5,396 nt of DNA, taken from contig JAJYJL010000692.1 in the NCBI GenBank assembly GCA_021789565.1, positions 1 through 5,396 of the forward strand, read 5' to 3'. The notes below the pieces were generated by a model. That model was given only the letters and a program-made list of their open reading frames with translations. It was not told the origin of the DNA and did not search any database. Positions 1 through 5,396 of this stretch are shown here, in pieces. A program made the position numbers and the translations under genes. Every line of letters starts with the position of its first letter. The stretch's first letter is position 1. Source of the DNA: Acidobacteriota bacterium (GTDB taxonomy: Bacteria; Acidobacteriota; Terriglobia; UBA7540).

Positions 1-2
1 CT

Positions 3-167
3 TTGCGGCGGCCATGGCGCACCGTCGAGATGGGGCATTCTGCGGGAAGAGCGCTCTACGAACTGCCCTGGAGCTATCGTTGTCCGCTTGTAGCGGCTGT
101 TGAGACGCCTGCCGTGGGTCGTCACAGTTTCACGGGGCTCCAGGTCGAAAAGGACTCGGTTTTGTAA
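3..167 (+). CDS. Possible C-terminal fragment of an unrecognised upstream gene (start outside window)
   Basis: The reading frame that starts at base 3 is open from the window edge to a TAA at 165-167, about 54 codons, while the other two + strand frames close near base 100. The visible peptide has a region reading GRALYELPWSYRCPLVAAVE and ends in VEKDSVL. I do not recognise its family. It has no predicted membrane segment or obvious motif. The stop lies 15 bases before the kinase start, which would suit the preceding gene of an operon. An open stretch of this length can arise by chance at this G+C content, so the call rests mainly on spacing and direction. It could equally be non-coding upstream sequence. 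Confidence 0.4.
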   Translation: MRRPWRTVEMGHSAGRALYELPWSYRCPLVAAVETPAVGRHSFTGLQVEKDSVL

Positions 168-182
168 TATTCTAACTTTGCA

Positions 183-1892
183 ATGAATGTCACCGGCGAC
201 CTCCAAAGTTGGCTCTCCTGGGTTATCAAAATCCGGTTTGTAATTATTAGTTTTGTCTTTGCCATCGACTATGCGCTCGCGCAGTTCGCTCCCCATCAGC
301 ACGGGAACCATTCCATTGAATATCTGGGCGTTACGGTCATCCTTTGGTACATCGTCAACCTGTTTTTCCTGATTTACAATCAGCTGAGCCTGGATTTCTC
401 CCTGCAAGCCTACCTTCAACTTTTTGCGGATATTCTTATCATTACGGCGATCGTTCACGTCACTGGCGATCTGGAAAGCAATTATTTTTCGCTTTATCTG
501 GTGGCCATCATTCTGGCCAGCATTCTTTTGCCGCGGGCGCGAGCCTTCCTGGTGGCGGGTGTCAGCTTTGTCGCGATGGGAGCATTGCTGGAGCTTGCTT
601 ACTTGCCGGTTTTATATCCTGATCTAGCCGCACGCTATTCGATGTTTCAAGTCTTGTCGACCTCCTCCGCAGGGACGGTGGACCTGGCGACGCTCCAGGT
701 CAAGATTTTTGCCAGCCTCTTCGGCTTTTTCGCGGTGGCGTATCTTTCAAGCTTTCTGGCGGAAAACCTTCGGAAAACCGGGGCTGAACTTCGTGATAAG
801 ACCGGGCAAGTCGCTAGCCTCCAGGCCGTCAATGAGAATGTCATCCGCAGCATGCGCGATGGCTTGATCACCACGGACCTGGAAGGGACCATTACGGAAC
901 TGAATCCCGCCGGAATTGAAATTGTGGGCTGCAAGCGGGCTTACGTCATCGGGGAGAGGATCGACCGGTTTCTTGGCGATCTAAATCCCCAATCGGAGAC
1001 TTTCCGGAAATTGTCGCTGGCGCATGGCCGCAGGGAGGTTGAATACCGCCATCCCAAGGGCGGAAGCCGAATCCTGGGCGGTTCTGTTTCGCCTCTGGTG
1101 ATTCCTGAAAGCGGGACGGCGGGCTACGTTTATAGCGTCCAGGACCTGACCGCCCAAAAGCGGCTGGAGGCTGAATATCGTTTAAAGGACCGTATGGCGA
1201 CTTTGGGGCGGCTGTCCGCCGGCATTGCGCATGAGATTCGCAATCCCCTCGCCTCGATTGCGGGATCGGCGAAGGTGTTGGAGAGCCTGGCATCGGGAGA
1301 CGACGACCAGCGAAAATTGGTGGGCATTGTCAGCCAGGAATCAGAACGCTTAAACAAGCTGGTTTCAGATTTTCTGCTCTATGCGCGCGAGCAGCGCTTC
1401 GAATTCCAGGAAGTGGATGTGTTGGTTTTGGTAGAGGAGACGCTGCTGCTTCTTGGGCACCATCCCTCGCTTCCTCGGAGTTTTCAAATTGAGCGCAGGC
1501 TGCCCGGGCACCCCGTTAGGATCGTGGCGGATGCCGACAAACTCCGGCAAGTCTTCTGGAACATCTGCGACAACGCGCTGAAAGCCATGCCGGATGACGG
1601 CACCTTGACAGTCGAAGTGGATGATGGCGGCTCCGAGTCCGTCGGCATCGTTTTCCGTGACACGGGAATCGGGCTTCCAGCATCGCAAATTGAGAAGCTC
1701 TTTGAGCCTTTTCAAGCGGCGTTCCCCCGCGGTAGCGGGCTGGGCCTCGCCATTGTCTACCAGATTATCCAGGGGCATGGCGGCCGCATCCACGTGGATT
1801 CCATTCCGGGCCATGGGGCGCAATTTAGCATTGAGGTTCCCAGGGTTCAGAAGCTTTCGGCGGCCGCTCAAGCGGCCAAAGTGCATGCGTAA
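183..1892 (+). CDS. pilS: PilS-type membrane sensor histidine kinase (PAS, HisKA, HATPase)
   Basis: Sensor kinase of 569 residues that should autophosphorylate on a histidine and pass the phosphate to the response regulator encoded just downstream. Six hydrophobic segments lie at about residues 15-34, 48-66, 76-93, 102-117, 121-141 and 173-192. Basic PRAR (117-120) and LRK/LRDK (196-206) fit cytoplasmic loops, and the largest outer loop is about 142-172. A linker helix (193-218) leads to a PAS domain at about 218-325 (RDGLITTDLEGTITELNPAG). The H-box is AGIAHEIRNPLASI with phospho-acceptor His350. The ATPase shows an N-box (WNICDNALKAMP, Asn464), G1 DTGIGLP (493-499), F-box LFEPF (506-510) and G2 GSGLGLAI (517-524). 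All key residues are present. Six membrane segments plus PAS plus a PilR-like partner are the PilS layout, in which Pseudomonas PilS senses inner-membrane pilin. The ATG at 183 is the first possible start after an in-frame TAA at 165, but no Shine-Dalgarno motif precedes it. The signal sensed here is inferred; another NtrB-like role cannot be excluded. Confidence 0.9.
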   Translation: MNVTGDLQSWLSWVIKIRFVIISFVFAIDYALAQFAPHQHGNHSIEYLGVTVILWYIVNLFFLIYNQLSLDFSLQAYLQLFADILIITAIVHVTGDLESNYFSLYLVAIILASILLPRARAFLVAGVSFVAMGALLELAYLPVLYPDLAARYSMFQVLSTSSAGTVDLATLQVKIFASLFGFFAVAYLSSFLAENLRKTGAELRDKTGQVASLQAVNENVIRSMRDGLITTDLEGTITELNPAGIEIVGCKRAYVIGERIDRFLGDLNPQSETFRKLSLAHGRREVEYRHPKGGSRILGGSVSPLVIPESGTAGYVYSVQDLTAQKRLEAEYRLKDRMATLGRLSAGIAHEIRNPLASIAGSAKVLESLASGDDDQRKLVGIVSQESERLNKLVSDFLLYAREQRFEFQEVDVLVLVEETLLLLGHHPSLPRSFQIERRLPGHPVRIVADADKLRQVFWNICDNALKAMPDDGTLTVEVDDGGSESVGIVFRDTGIGLPASQIEKLFEPFQAAFPRGSGLGLAIVYQIIQGHGGRIHVDSIPGHGAQFSIEVPRVQKLSAAAQAAKVHA

Positions 1893-1900
1893 ATTATTGA

Positions 1901-1907
1901 AAAGGAG
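1901..1907 (+). promoter_or_regulatory. Strong Shine-Dalgarno-like motif AAAGGAG between pilS and pilR
   Basis: AAAGGAG lies 9 bases after the kinase stop codon. A GTG at 1907 in the pilR frame overlaps the motif itself, so the motif cannot serve that start. The homology-supported ATG at 1943 lies 35 bases further on, beyond normal spacing, and has no motif of its own. The motif therefore does not clearly match any annotated start. Seven bases after it is a CTG (1915) that opens a seven-codon frame ending at 1938, four bases before the pilR ATG. Confidence 0.45.
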
Positions 1908-1942
1908 TGGAATTCTGGCCGCCGGGCCCCCGTTTTAACCGT

Positions 1943-3313
1943 ATGTCGAGATTACTGATCGTGGACGATGAGAAGTCGATCTGCCAGCTTCTGGAGATTA
2001 CTTTTCGCAAAGAGGGGCATGTCGTCGAAACGGTCACCAGCGGGCAACTGGCCATGAAGAAGGTCGAATCCCAGGTCTACGATGTGATTATTGCCGATAT
2101 TCGGATGCCGGATTTGACAGGCATCGAGTTGCTGGATCACGCTCGGGCGGCGCATAGTCCGGCGGCTTTTATCCTGATCACGGCGGTACCGACCATGCCC
2201 AGCGCGATCCAGGCGCTGAACCTGGGCGCATACCGGTATGTGATTAAGACGGACAAATTAGTGGAAGAACTCAAGCTGGTGGTGGGCCGGGCGCTTGAAG
2301 ATCTTGCTTTGCGGGAAGAAAACGCGCGTTTGCGGCGGGAGTTGCTGCGCGTCTTTACTCAGAAAAATATTGTGGGCCGCGGCCAGAAAATCTCAGCCAT
2401 CCTTGAGATGGTTCGGACGGTGGCGCCTACGAACAGCACTGTGCTGATTACCGGTGAGAGCGGGACCGGCAAGGAATTGATTGCCCGGGCCATCCATGAG
2501 GCAAGCCAGCGTAGGGAGAAGGCTTTTGTTTCCATTAATTGCGGCGCCTTTCCTGATACTTTACTTGAAAGCGAGCTTTTCGGTTACTTCAAGGGAGCTT
2601 TTACGGGCGCCGATACAAGCCGCAAGGGAATTATTGAGTCGGCGAACGGAGGAACCCTGTTTTTGGACGAGATCGGCGAGACCAGTCCCGGCATGCAGGT
2701 CAAATTGCTTCGGGTTCTCCAGGAAAGGACCGTACGTCCGCTCGGCGGAACTCAGGACGTTCCCGTGGATGTGCGGCTGATTGCTTCGACCAACAGGGAC
2801 CTGAAAAGCATGGTGGCGGCAAGCCAGTTTCGCGAGGATTTTTATTACCGGATCAGCGTCATCCCGATCCACATTCCTCCGCTCCGCGAGCGTCCCGAGG
2901 ATATCGAACCTCTGGCGCGTCATTTCCTGAAAAAATTCGCCTTGGAGATGGGGAAACCCGTGAAGGATTTTGAGCCTGACGCGCTCTCAGCCCTGCTGCA
3001 ACATCCCTGGCCCGGAAACGTGCGCGAACTGGAAAACGCTGTTGAGCATGCAATCGCGGTCAGCAGTGAACGGAACGGCGTGGTCCGGCTTGAACAGTTC
3101 CCGGAAGCTGTCGCGGGGCTTCGGGCGGCGGAACAAAAAAGCATTGAATTTCCTCGCGAAGGTCTTGATTTTGAGAGTCAAATGGCATGTGTTGAAAAGC
3201 GATATTTGTCCGAAGCGCTTCGTCATGCGGGAGGCGTGCGGCGCCGGGCCGCGGAACTGCTGCATATGTCCTACCGCTCCTTCCGCCACTATGCCAAGAA
3301 ACACGGAATATGA
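1943..3313 (+). CDS. pilR: PilR-type sigma-54-dependent response regulator (REC, AAA+, Fis HTH)
   Basis: NtrC-family transcription activator of 456 residues. The receiver domain (1-118) has the acidic pocket Asp8-Asp9, phospho-acceptor Asp52 (ADIRMPD), Thr80 and Lys102. The residue after Lys102 is Thr, not the usual Pro. A helical linker (119-139) leads to the AAA+ domain (about 142-370): Walker A GESGTGKE (171-178), the sigma-54 contact loop GAFTGA (218-223), Walker B GGTLFLDE (236-243), sensor I ASTNRDL (281-287), arginine-finger region FREDFYYR (296-303) and sensor II PGNVRELEN (357-365). A Fis-type helix-turn-helix fills about 411-456, ending in RRRAAELLHMSYRSFRHYAK, very like PilR tails. 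With GAFTGA and both Walker motifs intact it should drive sigma-54 open-complex formation. I chose ATG 1943 because MSRLLIVDDE begins exactly as receiver domains do. A GTG at 1907 would add 12 residues but overlaps the only ribosome-binding motif. Position 50 bases behind the kinase supports PilR over other NtrC paralogues. Target promoters are not visible here. Confidence 0.92.
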   Translation: MSRLLIVDDEKSICQLLEITFRKEGHVVETVTSGQLAMKKVESQVYDVIIADIRMPDLTGIELLDHARAAHSPAAFILITAVPTMPSAIQALNLGAYRYVIKTDKLVEELKLVVGRALEDLALREENARLRRELLRVFTQKNIVGRGQKISAILEMVRTVAPTNSTVLITGESGTGKELIARAIHEASQRREKAFVSINCGAFPDTLLESELFGYFKGAFTGADTSRKGIIESANGGTLFLDEIGETSPGMQVKLLRVLQERTVRPLGGTQDVPVDVRLIASTNRDLKSMVAASQFREDFYYRISVIPIHIPPLRERPEDIEPLARHFLKKFALEMGKPVKDFEPDALSALLQHPWPGNVRELENAVEHAIAVSSERNGVVRLEQFPEAVAGLRAAEQKSIEFPREGLDFESQMACVEKRYLSEALRHAGGVRRRAAELLHMSYRSFRHYAKKHGI

Positions 3314-3349
3314 TCGCTCCGCAGCCGCTTGCGATGGCCGGTCCGCAGA

Positions 3350-5164
3350 ATGAAACAATCCCTGATAAATGAGAAGCAGAGGCTGTTTGCGAGCGAGGCG
3401 CGATGGCTGCCCATCGGCGTAATCCTGCTCCTGACATTTTTGGCTTATAGTGGAACCCTCTGGTTTCACTTCGTCTACGACGACCGGGGCCAGATTCTGG
3501 CCAATGCCCAGGTGCATTATTGGCGCTTTGCTCCTCACTATTTTACTGAGGGAGTCTGGAGTTTCGCCTACCCGAGTATTTTGGGGAACTATTACCGGCC
3601 GGTCTTTCTGCTTCTGCTGCTGATCAATTACAAGATTTTTGGACCCTACCCGGCGGGATGGCATCTGGTAAGCATTGGCGCGCAGGTCGGGGTCACTTAC
3701 CTGGTCTATCGGCTGGTCGGGAGGATCGTTCGAGACCGCAGAACGGCCATGATTGCCGCCCTGATTTTCGGCTTGACCCCCGTCCACATCGAATCGGTGG
3801 CTTGGATCTCAGGAGTTACCGATCCCTTGCTGGCGCTCTTCCTTCTGCCCTCGTTTCTCTGCTATCTCAACGGGCGTGAGTCCAGGGTCCACAGGCGCTG
3901 GTGGCAGGCAGGCTCCGTCGCTTTTTACGGCTTGGCGATGCTGTCGAAAGAGACGGCGCTCATCCTGCCGATGCTTATTTTTGCCTATGAGTGGTTATGG
4001 CGGGAAAAAACGGAAGCGGCTTTCAATTGGAAGTCAGCCCTCGCCGGCGTCCGCCAAAGCTTGATCCCCACGACGCCTTTCCTATCGCTCACGATTGCTT
4101 ATCTGGTGGCGAGATGGCATGTCCTGAAGGGGCTGGGGCACAATATGGTGCCGCTGGCCGTTTCCACAATCATTTTTACCTGGCCCAAGCTATTTTGCTT
4201 CTACTTGTTGCACCTGGCATGGCCCTTCAATTTGAGTGCGTTTTATGACATGCCTTACATCGAACGGCCGGGGTTCGAGTCGTTTTTCCTGCCTGTTGCC
4301 GGGCTTGTGGCTGCAGGGGCGATGGTTTGGTTGTGGGCCCGCAGGCTGGAGAAGACGTCGCCTGGCGCCCGGCGGACGGTGGCTTTTGCCTGCGCGTGGC
4401 TGCTTGTACCCTTTGTTCCGCTGCTCGATTTGTCAGTGCTGCCGGTTGGAGAAATCGCCCACGACCGTTATCTTTACCTGCCTTCCATAGGCTTTGCCAT
4501 TCTTGCGGCGATGGCCATCCGCCGCATTCATGAGGGTTCAAGAGAGCTTTTGGGACTGCCGGCGGCGCAAGCGGCCGTGGTGGCGGCGCTCGCGCTTGTG
4601 CTGGGTGTTGGAACGGCATTGCAGGATCGGTACTGGGCAAACGATATTTTGCTATATTCGCGGGGCGTTGCCCGGACGCCCAAGAATAAACTCGCTCGAA
4701 CCAATCTTGGAAACGCTCTGGGCGAACAGGGCATGTATGCTCCGGCGATTAACCTTTACCGGGAAGTGCTGGCGACCGATCCTCACTTCTGGCTGGCGAC
4801 CTACAACATGGGATATACGTATTACAGGATGGGAAGGCTTGATGATGCCGAACGGTACCTTGAGAAGGCAATTGCCATTAATGGTGTGGACAGCGACGAA
4901 TATTTCTACTTGGGACTGACGTTGCTGAAGTTGGGGCGTGTGAAACAGGCCGGCCAGTCCGTTCGCCACGCCGTAGAACTTCAACCTGACGGCTTCGCGT
5001 ATCACTTTGCCATGGGCATGATCTTAAAGCTGGAGCGGAATCCGCAGGGCGCGCTCCGAGAGTTCCAGAAAGAGCTGAAAAACTTTCCCGGAGAAACGGG
5101 GGCGCAACAGCAGATTGAGGGTATTCGAGCGCAAGCGGAAAGTTCCCCGGCAAAATCGAAATAG
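3350..5164 (+). CDS. TMTC/DUF1736-like multi-pass membrane protein with C-terminal TPR repeats, putative GT-C glycosyltransferase
   Basis: Protein of 604 residues. About a dozen hydrophobic segments run from residue 19 to 423, followed by a soluble TPR region (about 445-585). The membrane part carries the motif set of bacterial TMTC-like proteins: FVYDD in the first outer loop (41-45, acidic pair Asp44-Asp45), YYRP (81-84), PVHIESVAWISG (144-155), SKET (199-202), WPFNLS (291-296) and HDRYLYLPS (371-379). An acidic pair in the first outer loop is the usual catalytic feature of GT-C enzymes, which take sugar from a lipid carrier on the outer face. Animal TMTC proteins are O-mannosyltransferases. 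At least three TPR units are seen: near 447-480 (TNLGNALGEQGMYAPAINLY), 481-513 (YNMGYTYYRMGRLDDAERYL) and 517-549, with a weaker one to about 580. The start ATG 3350 is preferred; TTG 3329 would add seven residues, and neither has a clear ribosome-binding motif. The gap from pilR is 36 bases, suggesting co-transcription. Donor, acceptor and a link to pili are inference. It may be a TPR membrane protein without transferase activity. Confidence 0.82.
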   Translation: MKQSLINEKQRLFASEARWLPIGVILLLTFLAYSGTLWFHFVYDDRGQILANAQVHYWRFAPHYFTEGVWSFAYPSILGNYYRPVFLLLLLINYKIFGPYPAGWHLVSIGAQVGVTYLVYRLVGRIVRDRRTAMIAALIFGLTPVHIESVAWISGVTDPLLALFLLPSFLCYLNGRESRVHRRWWQAGSVAFYGLAMLSKETALILPMLIFAYEWLWREKTEAAFNWKSALAGVRQSLIPTTPFLSLTIAYLVARWHVLKGLGHNMVPLAVSTIIFTWPKLFCFYLLHLAWPFNLSAFYDMPYIERPGFESFFLPVAGLVAAGAMVWLWARRLEKTSPGARRTVAFACAWLLVPFVPLLDLSVLPVGEIAHDRYLYLPSIGFAILAAMAIRRIHEGSRELLGLPAAQAAVVAALALVLGVGTALQDRYWANDILLYSRGVARTPKNKLARTNLGNALGEQGMYAPAINLYREVLATDPHFWLATYNMGYTYYRMGRLDDAERYLEKAIAINGVDSDEYFYLGLTLLKLGRVKQAGQSVRHAVELQPDGFAYHFAMGMILKLERNPQGALREFQKELKNFPGETGAQQQIEGIRAQAESSPAKSK

Positions 5165-5193
5165 GGAAGCTGGAACCTTGCACGGGCCAGTGA

Positions 5194-5225
5194 CGGATTT
5201 TGTCGGTATTTTTCGACAGAATCCG
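5194..5225 (+). terminator. 12-bp hairpin after the last gene, terminator-like but without a T-tract
   Basis: The arms CGGATTTTGTCG (5194-5205) and CGACAGAATCCG (5214-5225) pair over 12 positions with a single T-G wobble, around an 8-base loop GTATTTTT. It begins 29 bases after the stop codon of the membrane/TPR gene, where a transcript end or 3'-protecting structure is expected. The T-run lies in the loop, not after the stem, and the reverse strand has no T-run following it either. It is thus not a canonical Rho-independent terminator. It could be a 3' stabilising stem-loop or an inverted-repeat protein site. Confidence 0.5.
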
Positions 5226-5376
5226 GCCTCCAAGTGTCATCATAGCAATAGTAGGCGGCAGGCATGAAAAATGGTTTTGGATTAAGTCCTTAGTGTTCAG
5301 GTGAATGGGGATATTATAACGATTGTATTATTTTGCCGGTTATCGAATGGGGGATGCTTAATATGAGGCAGTCATT
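5226..5376 (+). other. A+T-richer non-coding leader before a gene beyond the window
   Basis: No convincing gene is seen on either strand; the ATGs at 5264, 5347, 5354 and 5363 all close within ten codons. The stretch is richer in A and T than the genes, as upstream promoter regions often are. It contains the near-repeat GAATGGGGAT (5303-5312) and GAATGGGGGAT (5345-5355), 42 bases apart. TATTAT-like hexamers occur at 5312 and 5326 but have no matching -35 element. I searched for the sigma-54 GG-N10-GC signature on both strands and did not find it. It probably carries the leader or promoter of the next gene, with the specific elements unidentified. Confidence 0.35.
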
Positions 5377-5396
5377 GTGAGGAAAACCGGAGTCGA
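5377..5396 (+). CDS. Possible first codons of the next gene, cut by the window edge
   Basis: A GTG at 5377 opens a frame reading (M)RKTGV to the edge, and GAGG at 5365-5368 sits eight bases before it, good ribosome-binding spacing. Alternatively GGAG at 5389-5392 is the ribosome-binding site of a gene that starts just outside the window. Both readings predict a + strand gene immediately downstream. A short basic start ending in Gly loosely recalls prepilin leaders, but six codons cannot support that. Confidence 0.2.

Noticed and set aside
1862..1877. Short GGCCGC/GCGGCC hairpin with TCAA loop at the end of pilS
   Set aside because: It is only 6 bp, encodes an Ala-rich tail, has no T-tract, and is likely to occur by chance in G+C-rich coding DNA.
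1365..1886. 173-codon - strand frame antisense to the kinase ATPase domain
   Set aside because: It overlaps a fully motif-supported histidine kinase domain and has no recognisable features of its own.
3310..3372. 20-codon frame whose ATG overlaps the pilR TGA (ATGA)
   Set aside because: The overlap looks like translational coupling, but the frame differs from that of the membrane gene and closes after 20 codons with no ribosome-binding motif. At most it could help ribosomes reach ATG 3350.
2987..3787. Long open frame of 266 codons on the - strand across the pilR/membrane-gene junction
   Set aside because: It is antisense to two well-supported proteins, its translation shows no recognisable domain, and its composition is what opposite-strand reading of G+C-rich genes yields.
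5264..5293. ATG-started peptide MKNGFGLSP resembling a prepilin leader
   Set aside because: It stops after nine codons, lacks the hydrophobic helix and Glu5, and has no sign of a frameshifted continuation.
5291..5331. TATTAT/TATAAC hexamers as a sigma-70 -10 box
   Set aside because: No acceptable -35 hexamer lies 16-18 bases upstream, and such hexamers are expected by chance in an A+T-rich spacer.
5165..5396. Sigma-54 promoter (GG-N10-GC with TGGCAC/TTGC boxes)
   Set aside because: I checked each GC on both strands for a partner at the required spacing and none fits. TTGCA at 5178-5182 has no -24 box at the correct distance.

Overview
This window is a compact, single-direction (+ strand) block of about 5.4 kb from a bacterium with moderately high G+C. 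It holds three complete genes, a probable fragment of a gene at the left edge, and a 232-base non-coding stretch at the right edge. The first two genes form a PilS/PilR-type two-component pair: a six-segment membrane histidine kinase with a PAS domain, and an NtrC-family activator of sigma-54 promoters. The third gene is a polytopic membrane protein with C-terminal TPR repeats, resembling the TMTC/DUF1736 group of GT-C glycosyltransferases. The gene content, protein style and base composition suggest an Acidobacteriota or Deltaproteobacteria-like (Geobacter/Myxococcota) bacterium. This is an impression from gene type only; no marker gene confirms it.

Layout: bases 1-167 carry an open frame without a visible start, possibly the C-terminus of an unrecognised upstream gene. 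It is in the same frame as the kinase and stops 15 bases before it. The kinase runs 183-1892, the response regulator 1943-3313 and the membrane/TPR protein 3350-5164. The gaps of 50 and 36 bases between the three genes fit one operon. A strong 12-bp hairpin without a T-tract begins 29 bases after the last stop codon, followed by an A+T-richer leader with a near-duplicated GAATGGGG(G)AT motif. The final bases look like the ribosome binding site or first codons of another + strand gene that lies outside the window.

Likely joint role: the kinase senses a membrane signal (in Pseudomonas PilS, the pool of pilin in the inner membrane) and phosphorylates the regulator, which drives sigma-54 RNA polymerase at pilin or other type IV pilus promoters. 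The third gene would sit in the inner membrane as a candidate lipid-linked-sugar glycosyltransferase. Its position directly behind pilR makes modification of pilin or another exported protein a reasonable but untested hypothesis. Apart from that association the window is ordinary pilus-regulatory chromosome. I found no mobile element, CRISPR array, tRNA or rRNA, and no convincing sigma-54 promoter inside the window.
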